A DNA stretch of 64,000 nucleotides. Origin: Bacillota bacterium (GTDB lineage: Bacteria > Bacillota > SHA-98 > Ch115). Every line of letters starts with the position of its first letter. Positions within the stretch are counted from its first letter, which is position 1. The position numbers and the translations under genes are program-made. A model generated the notes under the pieces. It searched no databases and was not told the origin of the DNA. It saw nothing but the letters and a program-made list of their open reading frames with translations. The stretch covers positions 188,815-252,814 of the forward strand of contig JABLXA010000003.1 of NCBI GenBank assembly GCA_013178415.1, read 5' to 3'. This document shows positions 45,088 to 52,952 of the stretch, piece by piece.

Positions 45088-46002
45088 CTAGCGCTGGTAA
45101 TGGACCCACTTCACAGAACTCCTGAATGTCAAGGCAGTCACCAGCAGCACAAGCAGGAAAAGGAGCCATGCCATGGCCGAAGCGTACCCCATCTTGAAAT
45201 AGACAAAGGCATTATTGTAAAGGTATAGAGAATAGAATAGCGTCGAATTTGCTGGCCCGCCCCTGGTCATGACGAATGCCTCAGTGAAGTATTGGAATGA
45301 CCAGATAAGCCCCATGACGAGATTGAAAAAAATCGTAGGTGACAAAAGGGGCAAAGTGATATGGATCGTCTTGTGCCAGCTGGTGGCGCCGTCGATTTCA
45401 GCAGCCTCATAGAGATGGTTTGGAATATCCTGAAGGCCTGCAAGGTATATGACGATGGATCCGCCAATTGTCCAAAGTCCCATCAGTATCAGCGCTGGTT
45501 TGGCCCATTTTGGGTCAGCGATCCACCCTATTGGAGGGAGATGGAGTTTCATCAGAAGCCCATTGATCAACCCATATTGGGGGTTGAGAAGCCACCTCCA
45601 CAGCACAGCCACGGCTACAGCAGGGACTATGGAAGGCAGATAATAAACCGTCCTGTAAAAGGCCATCCCTCCAACTTTCATATTTAACAACAGGGCTATC
45701 GCCACGCTTGCGATAAGCCCAAGGGGCACAGAGAACACTGTATAATACACAGTATTGTAAAGAGAAGTCCAGAACAGCTCATCATGTGTGAAAAGCTCAG
45801 CGAAATTCGCGAGCCCCACCCAGACAGGCGCCCGCATGATGTTATACTCAGTAAAACTATAATAGAGAGAACTCAGGATAGGGTATAGCGTAAACAACAC
45901 AAAACCAATAATCCATGGCGACACAAAAAGAAGGCCATTGCGGAAGTTTATGAGCGCAGTTCTCCGCCTCGTGATCTTCATTCTAATAGTATATAGGCTC
46001 AA
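45088..46002 (-). CDS. Carbohydrate ABC transporter permease (MalF/UgpA type)
   Basis: Partner permease, 304 residues with about six helices. FVSPWIIGFVLFTLYPILSSLYYSFTEYN at the N-terminus and the EAA loop EAAEIDGATSWHKTIHITLPLLSPT (about 217-241) are diagnostic. It lies between the solute-binding protein and the MalG-type permease. Confidence 0.92.
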   Translation of the reverse strand: MSLYTIRMKITRRRTALINFRNGLLFVSPWIIGFVLFTLYPILSSLYYSFTEYNIMRAPVWVGLANFAELFTHDELFWTSLYNTVYYTVFSVPLGLIASVAIALLLNMKVGGMAFYRTVYYLPSIVPAVAVAVLWRWLLNPQYGLINGLLMKLHLPPIGWIADPKWAKPALILMGLWTIGGSIVIYLAGLQDIPNHLYEAAEIDGATSWHKTIHITLPLLSPTIFFNLVMGLIWSFQYFTEAFVMTRGGPANSTLFYSLYLYNNAFVYFKMGYASAMAWLLFLLVLLVTALTFRSSVKWVHYQR

Positions 46003-46157
46003 CCTCCAGCCCCCCTCAGCATCCCGGAATTCTGGACGCCGAAAACTTCATTTTCAGGGGCGGGCCCCTGCGCCCTGGCACCGCAATTGAACAAGCAGAG
46101 GGCCCGCCGCTAGATCTTCAGGTATATGTGATTCGATCCGATATGGCACGTTGTTAT

Positions 46158-47435
46158 CTACCAGCGAACTTTATTAAGCTCAGCCTGGATCTTGGCGGTT
46201 ACCTCCTTCAACACATCGCCTGGAGAACTCTGGAGGTTATATGCCTTGTCGGCGGCCGCATAAAAATCATTAACATACATTTCTATGACTGGTATTGGCG
46301 GCACGACTCTGGCGTTCGGATTCTCTGAGAGATCTACAAAGAGCCTCACCTGAGGATCTTTGGTGAATGTATCCCCCAGTCCCTTCAGGTGGGGAATATT
46401 CGCGATAAATGCGCTGAATTCCTTTGCCACGGCCTTGCTTGTGGAAAGCCACTCGACAAACTCCCACGCTTCCTTAGGATGCTTTGCGCCCTTCGGAATT
46501 ATGATGGGGTTCGTGCCTACAACATTTGTGCCCTTGAGCTCCGGATGGCCATCAAGGTATGGGAAGGATGCCACTCCGAAGTTGAGTTTGGGCGCATACT
46601 TGGGAATGAAAGCCAGTTGCCACACGCCATCCAGTGCCATGGCGAGTTTGCCAAGATAGAATGGGTTGTCACCAGCCCCACCTTTGCCGAAACCTGAAGC
46701 AAAGTTCTGGATCGCCTGGACTCCATATTTCTTAATCAGACCCACTTCCCATTCGAGGGCTTTTACATTTTGAGGATGATCTGCTGTAATCTTATTAGCT
46801 GCCGCATCATAAAGGGAGCCGCCAAAGAAATATGACATATTGACAAGATCGGTCTGAGGGATGAAGCCTATCTGCTGGATTACCTGTCCTTTCTTAACAG
46901 TGAGCTTCTCGATGTAATTTGTCAGTTCCCCGATAGTCTGAGGCGGTTTCTCTGGATTGAGGCCAGCTGCCTTGAATAGATCCTTGTTCCAATAAAACGC
47001 CTGGTTATAAAGGACAAATGGCATGGCCCACTGATGGTTGTTGATTTTGGTCAGCTGAATGCCAGCCGGGACAAAAGCATTCATGTCTGTCTTGGATTTC
47101 TTGATGAAATCATCAAGGGGCGTCAAAGCGCCGTTATAAGCCCATGAGGCGATGGGAGCGGAATCCCATAGAATTGCCACATCTGGAGGATTTCCACCCG
47201 CTATGCTCGACAGGATCTTTTCAGGACTTACCGGAGCAAGCGTGTCTATCTTTATGTTCGGGTGTGATGGAGTGAATTCTTTATCCACGAGCTCCTGCAG
47301 CTTCGTGATTTCATGAGCATTGAACCCATGCCAGAATTTCAATGTCACTGTGCCGGCAAAAGCAAAACTCGTCATCGCGAACCAGATCCCCAGCAAAGAG
47401 ACAAGGAACACAAGAGATCTTCTACGTGAATGCAT
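46158..47435 (-). CDS. Extracellular sugar-binding protein (SBP family 1)
   Basis: 425-residue solute-binding protein. Signal peptide MHSRRRSLVFLVSLLGIWFA... ending SFAFA-G, then TVTLKFWHGFNAHEITKLQELVDKEF, typical for cluster B/UgpB-like sugar receptors; NVVGTNPIIIPKGAKHPKEAWEFVEWLST is the conserved late motif. There is no lipobox cysteine, odd for a Gram-positive receptor; perhaps it is held by other means. First gene of the operon, with two LacI-type operator copies upstream. Confidence 0.92.
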   Translation of the reverse strand: MHSRRRSLVFLVSLLGIWFAMTSFAFAGTVTLKFWHGFNAHEITKLQELVDKEFTPSHPNIKIDTLAPVSPEKILSSIAGGNPPDVAILWDSAPIASWAYNGALTPLDDFIKKSKTDMNAFVPAGIQLTKINNHQWAMPFVLYNQAFYWNKDLFKAAGLNPEKPPQTIGELTNYIEKLTVKKGQVIQQIGFIPQTDLVNMSYFFGGSLYDAAANKITADHPQNVKALEWEVGLIKKYGVQAIQNFASGFGKGGAGDNPFYLGKLAMALDGVWQLAFIPKYAPKLNFGVASFPYLDGHPELKGTNVVGTNPIIIPKGAKHPKEAWEFVEWLSTSKAVAKEFSAFIANIPHLKGLGDTFTKDPQVRLFVDLSENPNARVVPPIPVIEMYVNDFYAAADKAYNLQSSPGDVLKEVTAKIQAELNKVRW

Positions 47436-47601
47436 CCTTATTCCTCCTTTGGCTTATCAATCTTGCCGGATCCCATATCCATCCGGGTCAATACATGGAC
47501 TTGTTGAGAACCCCGAGCTAGTCACAGAGGAAACGCCCCGAGCACCACCACCTTTGCCTGGCCACTCGCAGCCCCCTATAATACGCTCCCCCATAACATT
47601 A

Positions 47602-47617
47602 GGTTAATCGATTATCC
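47602..47617 (-). promoter_or_regulatory. LacI-type operator 1 at sugar operon promoter
   Basis: GGTTAATCGATTATCC contains the perfect palindrome TAATCGATTA with a central CG, the LacI-family hallmark. A minus-strand promoter candidate TTGTCT (47624-47629)-17 nt-TAACCT (47601-47606) overlaps it; an alternative is TTAACC-18 nt-TATTAT. Confidence 0.6.
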
Positions 47618-47742
47618 TGGGAGAGACAAAAACCTTATCATTGAATGGAGGGACACTATACCGCTGCATTTACGGTAATTCCGAGTCTGCCGATAAACCA
47701 CATATCGGCATTCATATGACTTTTCAATGGTATACTTCTACA

Positions 47743-47758
47743 CGTTAACCGATTATCC
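47743..47758 (-). promoter_or_regulatory. LacI-type operator 2 (upstream copy)
   Basis: CGTTAACCGATTATCC matches operator 1 at 13 of 16 positions and lies 141 nt upstream, allowing looping between two sites. Confidence 0.55.
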
Positions 47759-47808
47759 TTCTATGCCACATCAAAAATCTGTCTCTCTATAGTGTTATCT
47801 TTCCGAAT

Positions 47809-48095
47809 ATGGTCCAAGGAGGTGGGAATAGGCCAGACATTGTCACATATACACGCAGGGGGACATCGCATTTCTGCTCAAGAAGCTGGGTATGGTGCCC
47901 CTCAAAAAGGGAAGCACCATCTACGGAGGAATAGGGACTAATGGTATATTCAGGACTTGCAAGTTCGATTACCATTCCGATAGGACTCCGGTGGCCAGTG
48001 GGACTGCCAGCGCAATCGCCAGGGCCCTGAAATTTAAAGATGTCAAGGAGATGAAGGACTATCTCGATACTGCCGGCTGGAGGAGGAAGCGGTAG
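47809..48095 (+). pseudogene. Frameshifted ORF of unknown family
   Basis: From ATG 47809 the frame reads MVQGGGNRPDIVTYT, and after about 47852 the reading continues plausibly in another frame as QGDIAFLLKKLGMVPLKKGS, then GGIGTNGIF, CKFDYHSDRTPVASGTASAI and MKDYLD, stopping at 48095. Joining the two needs one missing base near 47850. Composition looks like real protein, but I do not recognise the family. No ribosome site is visible at either ATG (47809 or 47892). Probably a decayed gene fragment. Confidence 0.4.
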
Positions 48096-48116
48096 TAATC
48101 TCCCAGAAAATTCTTC

Positions 48117-48146
48117 TTGACAGTCCAAGCACATCCAGAATATAAT
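48117..48146 (+). promoter_or_regulatory. Sigma-A promoter of SAM-riboswitch operon
   Basis: Perfect consensus hexamers TTGACA (48117-48122) and TATAAT (48141-48146) with an 18-nt spacer, about 40 nt before the riboswitch. Confidence 0.88.
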
Positions 48147-48188
48147 AGCGGCAATAAATATTACGCTTTGAAATTTCATAATGACGAA

Positions 48189-48281
48189 CCTCGCATCGAG
48201 AGTGGCGGAGGGACTGGCCCGATGAAGCCCGGCAACCGGCAACCTGAGTGTTGCAGTGGTGCCAAGTCCTGCAGAGCGAGG
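48189..48281 (+). ncRNA. SAM-I (S-box) riboswitch aptamer
   Basis: P1 is CCTCGC (48189-48194) with GCGAGG (48276-48281). Between them are the invariant S-box blocks GAGAGTGGCGGAGGGACTGG, CCCGATGAAGCCCGGCAACC and GTGGTGCCAAGTCC. Binding SAM should lower expression of the homocysteine/methionine genes downstream. A nine-base-pair hairpin, GTCCCGCAA (48281-48289) with TTGCGGGAC (48310-48318), touches the 3' side of P1 and may belong to the switch. Confidence 0.95.
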
Positions 48282-48371
48282 TCCCGCAAGATTCGTTTCC
48301 AGGAGAGTTTTGCGGGACAGGAGTTCTGAGAGATGGGAGGGAGGAAGTCTGAAGTTCGATGAATATGACGG

Positions 48372-48404
48372 CCTCTCCCGATCTCGGGAGGGGCTGAAAA
48401 TTTT
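48372..48404 (+). terminator. Riboswitch-associated intrinsic terminator candidate
   Basis: CCTCTCCCGA (48372-48381) pairs with TCGGGAGGGG (48384-48393), a ten-pair stem including one G-T, followed by CTGAAAATTTT. The T-tract is short, so termination could be partial. About 190 nt of leader without a recognised element separate it from the first gene. Confidence 0.6.
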
Positions 48405-48593
48405 ATGCACAATGCAGCGATGTTGATAAATGGTATGATATCCAACGAAGACACAGCCGGGGCAGCAATTGAACAGGGCCAATAAGGGCATGACACACAG
48501 GCGAGACGGCAATCATCAAGTTTACCGGGCGAAAAGGTCGCCAGATAAAGTGGCATCGAAATCGCGGGACCAGAACATAATCGAGGTGATTAA

Positions 48594-49970
48594 ATGAAAG
48601 AGCTGATCTTTCTGGACGGGGCCATGGGAACGATGCTCCAGACCATGGGGCTTAAACCCGGTGAGTGTCCTGAGCTTCTTAATATCTCCCATCCGAACCG
48701 GGTCAAGGATGTACATAGGTCATATGCAAACGCAGGGGCAGATATCGTAGAGACTAATACCTTTGGCGGGAATAGGATCAAACTTGGCGAGCACGGCTTG
48801 TCAGATAGGGCCTATGAACTCAATTACGCTGGGGTTCGACTCGCCAAGGAGGCAACGCAAAACATGGAAGTCCTGGTGGCCGCCTCTATGGGCCCTACGG
48901 GTAGACTGCTGGAACCCTTTGGGGACCTTGATTTTGACACTTGCTACGAGGCTTTCAAGGAACAAGCGCAGGCCTTCCATGATGCTGGCGCTGACATCAT
49001 TTCCATCGAGACGATGTCCCAACTGGGTGAAGCCAGATGCGCCCTCATAGCAGCAAAGGACGCGACAGATCTGCCAATCATATGTCATATGTCCTTTGAA
49101 CAGGGCGGCCGGACCCTGATGGGCACTGATCCAATAACCGCTATCAATGTGTTTGAGGCCATAGGCGCCTCTGCCGCAGGGGCCAACTGTTCAGTCGGTC
49201 CTTCTGATATGATCGGCGTAATCCGCGCCATGGCGGAATCTGGCGAAATACCTTTATCCGCTGAACCCAATGCAGGCCTTCCCGAATTTGTCGACGGCAC
49301 CACGGTCTATCCGGAATCGCCCGAGACAATGGCCGAACACGCAGAGGAGCTTTTCCTGGCCGGCGCAAGCATCATAGGCGGCTGTTGCGGGACCAGGCCC
49401 GAGCATATCAGCGCCATACGGCGCAGGCTCGGGAAGCTGCGCGGCCAGAAACCGGCAAAGGAAATGCTTCAAAGGATCCTGGGGAAGGGGTCTTCCGGAG
49501 GGAACCCCAAGATGCGCATCTCAGGGCGGACTCTTACTGTAGACCTCGGGGAGAAAGATACCCCGGGTATCATCGGCTTCAAGATAGATGCCCATCTACC
49601 CGAAGTGGCAGAACGGTTACGAAACAATGATATGGACTTTATAAGCGCCAAAGCGCGGGAACAATTCTCTTCCGGCGCGAGAGTATTAATGGTCCGGCTA
49701 GATGCACCAGGAGTGGATGAAGTGGCTCTGATGAAAGATGCAATAAATGCTATCCAGATGGCAACAGGGGCCCCAGTCGCAATCGTAAGCCAGAATCCAG
49801 CGGCGGTAGAAGCTGGAGTGAAGGCGTTTTGGGGAAGGGCCCTCATCTGCACTACGGATGGCGCGCGGGATACCACAATAGAAACCATTGCCCGGCGTTT
49901 TGGCGCTGCGATCGCCCCATTCAGCGCGCTTAGAGGAGGTATAATACATGGCAATTCAGAAGACCATTGA
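48594..49970 (+). CDS. Homocysteine methyltransferase-domain protein with truncated pterin-binding domain
   Basis: Residues 1 to about 285 are a MetH-type homocysteine-binding barrel: LDGAMGTMLQTMGLKPGECPE at the N-terminus, GANCSVGP with the first zinc Cys and GGCCGTRPEH with the second and third. Residues about 300-458 resemble the start of the methyltetrahydrofolate (DHPS-like) barrel of MetH (SGARVLMVRLDAPGVDEVALMKDAI, then APVAIVSQNPAAVEAGVKA), but the domain stops about halfway, with no room for the remaining strands and no cobalamin module. GAGGTGATTAA precedes ATG. The stop overlaps the next gene by 23 nt. Methyl donor and need for a partner are open questions. Confidence 0.85.
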   Translation: MKELIFLDGAMGTMLQTMGLKPGECPELLNISHPNRVKDVHRSYANAGADIVETNTFGGNRIKLGEHGLSDRAYELNYAGVRLAKEATQNMEVLVAASMGPTGRLLEPFGDLDFDTCYEAFKEQAQAFHDAGADIISIETMSQLGEARCALIAAKDATDLPIICHMSFEQGGRTLMGTDPITAINVFEAIGASAAGANCSVGPSDMIGVIRAMAESGEIPLSAEPNAGLPEFVDGTTVYPESPETMAEHAEELFLAGASIIGGCCGTRPEHISAIRRRLGKLRGQKPAKEMLQRILGKGSSGGNPKMRISGRTLTVDLGEKDTPGIIGFKIDAHLPEVAERLRNNDMDFISAKAREQFSSGARVLMVRLDAPGVDEVALMKDAINAIQMATGAPVAIVSQNPAAVEAGVKAFWGRALICTTDGARDTTIETIARRFGAAIAPFSALRGGIIHGNSEDH

Positions 49971-51144
49971 GGAAATAAATGAAAAGATAAAACAGGGGAA
50001 AGCAATAGTAGTCACCGCTGAAGAAGTAATATCCATCGCCCAGGAAAAGGGGATTTCAAAAGCAGCGTCCCAAATCGATGTGGTAACCACGGGAACATTC
50101 GGCGCCATGTGTTCGTCTGGGGCCTTTCTCAACTTCGGCCATTCGAGCCCGCGTATGAAGATGCAAAAGGTTTGGTTGAACGGCGTGAGGGCCTACGCTG
50201 GTCTTGCGGCCGTAGATGCGTATATCGGAGCGACCGAACTCCGCGATGATGATACACTGAATGATCCATATCCGGGACGGTTTCCTTATGGCGGAGGGCA
50301 TGTGATCTCAGATCTCGTTGCGGGCAAGGAAATCGAGCTGGTCGCCACAGCATACGGCACCGACTGCTATCCGCGGAAAGAGCTGAGGAAGATGATAACA
50401 ATCAATGACCTCGGCTATGCAGTCTTGTTCAATCCGCGCAACGCTTACCAAAACTATAACGTTGCCGTGAATCTTTCAGATAGGCCGATTTACACTTACA
50501 TGGGAGTGCTCAAACCTAATCTAGGTTCGGCTAGCTACTCAAGCGCAGGGCAATTGAGCCCACTCCTCAATGATCCACTATACAAGACCATAGGAGTTGG
50601 CACCCGGATATTCCTGGGCGGCGGAGTGGGATATGTAGCCTGGCATGGTTCCCAACATTCTCCTGATGTCCCGAGGACCCTAAATGGCGTTCCAAAGACA
50701 GGTGCAGGCACATTGGCGACAATAGGGGACCTTAAGGGAATGAGCCCTGATTGGCTAATGGGTGCTAGCTTCATAGGTTACGGCGCAACTCTAATGGTGG
50801 GCGTTGGGATCCCGATTCCCATCCTAAATGAAGAAATTCTGCAGTATACTGCAGTAAAAGACGAAGATATAGTAGCTCCGGTCGTAGACTATAGTAGCGA
50901 TTATCCATCGAAAAATCCGAAGATATTAGGTGAGGTTACCTATGCTCAACTGAAATCCGGCACTATCACCGTCCTCGGAAGAGAGGTGCCCACAGTGCCG
51001 CTTTCCAGCTACGCCAAGGCAAAGGAGATTGCCAATATTCTGAAGCAGTGGATATTACATGGCCGTTTTACTTTGACAAGTCCCGTCAAGCCATTTCCAG
51101 GGGCTATCAACGCTCTTTGTTCAGCATCGGGCCTGGAGGAATGA
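49948..51144 (+). CDS. Homocysteine biosynthesis protein, COG1900 (DUF39)
   Basis: 398 residues matching the COG1900/DUF39 family (MA1821-like). Key blocks: VVTTGTFGAMCSSGAFLNFGH with Cys55, ATAYGTDCYPRKEL with Cys140, and FLGGGVGYVAWHGSQHSP. In methanogens and other anaerobes this family, with a ferredoxin and COG2122, converts aspartate semialdehyde plus sulfide to homocysteine; the two cysteines are candidates for persulfide chemistry. GAGGTATAATAC-type ribosome site before ATG 49948, inside the end of the previous gene. Next gene starts 3 nt after its stop. Confidence 0.9.
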   Translation: MAIQKTIEEINEKIKQGKAIVVTAEEVISIAQEKGISKAASQIDVVTTGTFGAMCSSGAFLNFGHSSPRMKMQKVWLNGVRAYAGLAAVDAYIGATELRDDDTLNDPYPGRFPYGGGHVISDLVAGKEIELVATAYGTDCYPRKELRKMITINDLGYAVLFNPRNAYQNYNVAVNLSDRPIYTYMGVLKPNLGSASYSSAGQLSPLLNDPLYKTIGVGTRIFLGGGVGYVAWHGSQHSPDVPRTLNGVPKTGAGTLATIGDLKGMSPDWLMGASFIGYGATLMVGVGIPIPILNEEILQYTAVKDEDIVAPVVDYSSDYPSKNPKILGEVTYAQLKSGTITVLGREVPTVPLSSYAKAKEIANILKQWILHGRFTLTSPVKPFPGAINALCSASGLEE

Positions 51145-51147
51145 TCG

Positions 51148-51345
51148 ATGATACAGATCAAGCAGATATCACTAGATATCAGGAAATGCGTCCAGTGCGG
51201 AGCGTGTACAGGGATTTGCTCTTACGGAGCCCTGACTCTAAAACGACCTGAAATGACCTTGCAGTTTAGGCCCGAGCATTGTGTCGGCTGTGAACTATGC
51301 ATAAAGATCTGCCCGATTCACGCCATCGAGAGCGGATCGCAATGA
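51148..51345 (+). CDS. Small 2[4Fe-4S] ferredoxin of homocysteine operon
   Basis: 65 residues with two clusters: CVQCGACTGIC and CVGCELCIKICP. In methanogens the partner of COG1900 is a ferredoxin with an N-terminal NIL domain; here only about 13 residues precede the first cluster, so the NIL domain is missing. It would supply electrons for the reductive step of homocysteine synthesis. Located between COG1900 and COG2122 genes. Confidence 0.92.
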   Translation: MIQIKQISLDIRKCVQCGACTGICSYGALTLKRPEMTLQFRPEHCVGCELCIKICPIHAIESGSQ

Positions 51346-51421
51346 ATGAAGATCAGTCATAGGCGGCGATGGTAAACATAACCGCGACGCGCCGGATGAA
51401 TTGGAGAGCGGTGTTCAGGGA

Positions 51422-52174
51422 ATGGGTAAGGCCTATGTTGAAAGGACATACCGAAATCTGACCAGGAGCGGCGACCTTGCCAGTTTTACCATAAAGGTGA
51501 AAGAAACAGACCTGTACGTGGCGGTTGATGAATCATTGAGACCCGCTCTCGACCGTCTGTCCTCCCGGTTGATCGAAACGATCAGGAGAAATATGAGTGA
51601 GCTTGAGCGATACATAGTGAAGGATCCCGGGTTCTATGTATCACTCATCCCCTATGAAATCATGTCAGATGCGCCGCAAGTCGCAAAGTTGATGGCGAGG
51701 GCCGCGGCCCTCGCCAGTGTAGGCCCTATGGCTGCGGTGGCAGGCGCCTTCGCGGAAATCGCAGGCCATGCTCTCCTAGAAGATTCTAGGCAAGTGATCG
51801 TTGAAAATGGAGGGGATATTTTCATCCAGACTTCAAAGGAGAGAGTCGTGGCCATCTTTGCCGGTGAATCTAGATTCTCAAACAAAGTCGGCATTCTGGT
51901 AAAGCCCTCAGACACTCCAGTCGGCATATGCACCTCTTCGGGAACTGTAGGGCCATCTCTTAGTCTGGGGGAGGCCAATGCCGCAGTTGCCATAGCAAAA
52001 TCGGCGCCGCTGGCTGATGCAGCCGCAACCGCGCTGGGAAACATGGTGAGATCAGATGATGACCTGGAGAAAGCGCTAGATTTCGCGAGGAAAATCCCAG
52101 GCATAATAGGAACGGTCATCGTGAAGGGAGATTCACTGGGGGCATGGGGACAAGTAGAACTCGTCGAAATCTGA
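51422..52174 (+). CDS. UPF0280 / COG2122 family protein
   Basis: About 250 residues; YVERTYRNL at the N-terminus and the GPMAAVAGAFAEIAGHALLE, VIVENGGDIFIQ, GICTSSGTVGPSLSLGEANAAVAIA blocks are diagnostic of UPF0280, related in fold to ApbE flavin transferases. Genetic work in methanogens links COG2122 to homocysteine synthesis along with COG1900. ATG 51422 is chosen over an in-frame TTG at 51401, neither having a strong ribosome site. Last gene of the SAM-riboswitch operon. Confidence 0.9.
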   Translation: MGKAYVERTYRNLTRSGDLASFTIKVKETDLYVAVDESLRPALDRLSSRLIETIRRNMSELERYIVKDPGFYVSLIPYEIMSDAPQVAKLMARAAALASVGPMAAVAGAFAEIAGHALLEDSRQVIVENGGDIFIQTSKERVVAIFAGESRFSNKVGILVKPSDTPVGICTSSGTVGPSLSLGEANAAVAIAKSAPLADAAATALGNMVRSDDDLEKALDFARKIPGIIGTVIVKGDSLGAWGQVELVEI

Positions 52175-52188
52175 CGAGGAAAACAAAA

Positions 52189-52263
52189 TGGCTGGGGCGG
52201 TAGGATTCGAACCTACGCATGCAGGATCCAAAGTCCCGTGCCTTACCACTTGGCTACGCCCCA
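52189..52263 (-). tRNA. tRNA-Gln (TTG)
   Basis: 75-nt cloverleaf: acceptor TGGGGCG/CGCCCCA, anticodon loop CTTTGGA (anticodon TTG), T arm with GGTTCGAATCC, discriminator G and encoded CCA. Minus strand, convergent with the end of the UPF0280 gene. Confidence 0.94.
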
Positions 52264-52384
52264 GCGAGGCGGCGGAGTCCACCGCCGCACATAATCATAT
52301 ACTTGATGCTACATAAACAAAATATAGCAAAAACTCGGGCCTTTGTCAATGAATTCGAGACGGCGAAACGGCTGGGCCACTATA

Positions 52385-52771
52385 TCAGTTCGATAGTTGA
52401 GCATCCGGCGGCTGCGCTTCCGCACCCAATGGCTGCACACCCGGTGACTGCGGCGGCTCCGGATCTGGCGGCTGCGAATCTTTAGATTCCGCCACATAGT
52501 GCACTCCCCCGGCATCAGATTGGCCCTGAGCGAATTCCTTAAGAATTGCAGTCTGTATGGCAGTCCTCGCTGCCGCTGTTACCGGATGCGCAATATCCTG
52601 GAAATCTCCACTGGGTGTCCTTCGAGCAGGCATGGCGACAAAGATCCCCTTTGCGCCGTCCACGATACGGATGTCCTTAACAACGAATTCGTCATCAATA
52701 GTTATTGAAGCTACCCCCTTTGTCTTTCCATCCCCATTGAATTTCCTGATCCTAACGCTCGTGATGTTCAT
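52385..52771 (-). CDS. spoVG: Septation / sporulation regulator SpoVG
   Basis: Small conserved regulator. MNITSVRIRKFNGDGKTKGVASITIDDEFVVKDIRIVDGAKGIFVAMPARRTPSGDFQDIAHP is the canonical SpoVG core (residues 1-62). ATG 52771 has AGGAAGGTGG upstream. After residue 85 there is a Pro/Gln/Ala-rich tail (about 40 residues) not present in the 97-residue B. subtilis protein. Follows purR as in B. subtilis, but glmU is not next. Confidence 0.95.
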   Translation of the reverse strand: MNITSVRIRKFNGDGKTKGVASITIDDEFVVKDIRIVDGAKGIFVAMPARRTPSGDFQDIAHPVTAAARTAIQTAILKEFAQGQSDAGGVHYVAESKDSQPPDPEPPQSPGVQPLGAEAQPPDAQLSN

Positions 52772-52952
52772 TTTACGCCACCTTCCTGAAAGATTCTCCC
52801 TGCTGCAATCCCATGCCCGCATACCGCACCGGTCATCCCGAACGCTGGTATGCCGCATGATGCAACAGAAAATTTCCTTTCCAGGAAGATTATTCTATGA
52901 AACTATGGGAATTCCTTCTACGTCAAAAAAATTTTTCCATGGAAATAAAGTA

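Noticed and set aside
47787-48512. Long minus-strand ORF of 241 codons
   Set aside because: It is antisense to the SAM-I riboswitch and its promoter, has an atypical Cys/Pro/Ser-rich composition and no ribosome site.
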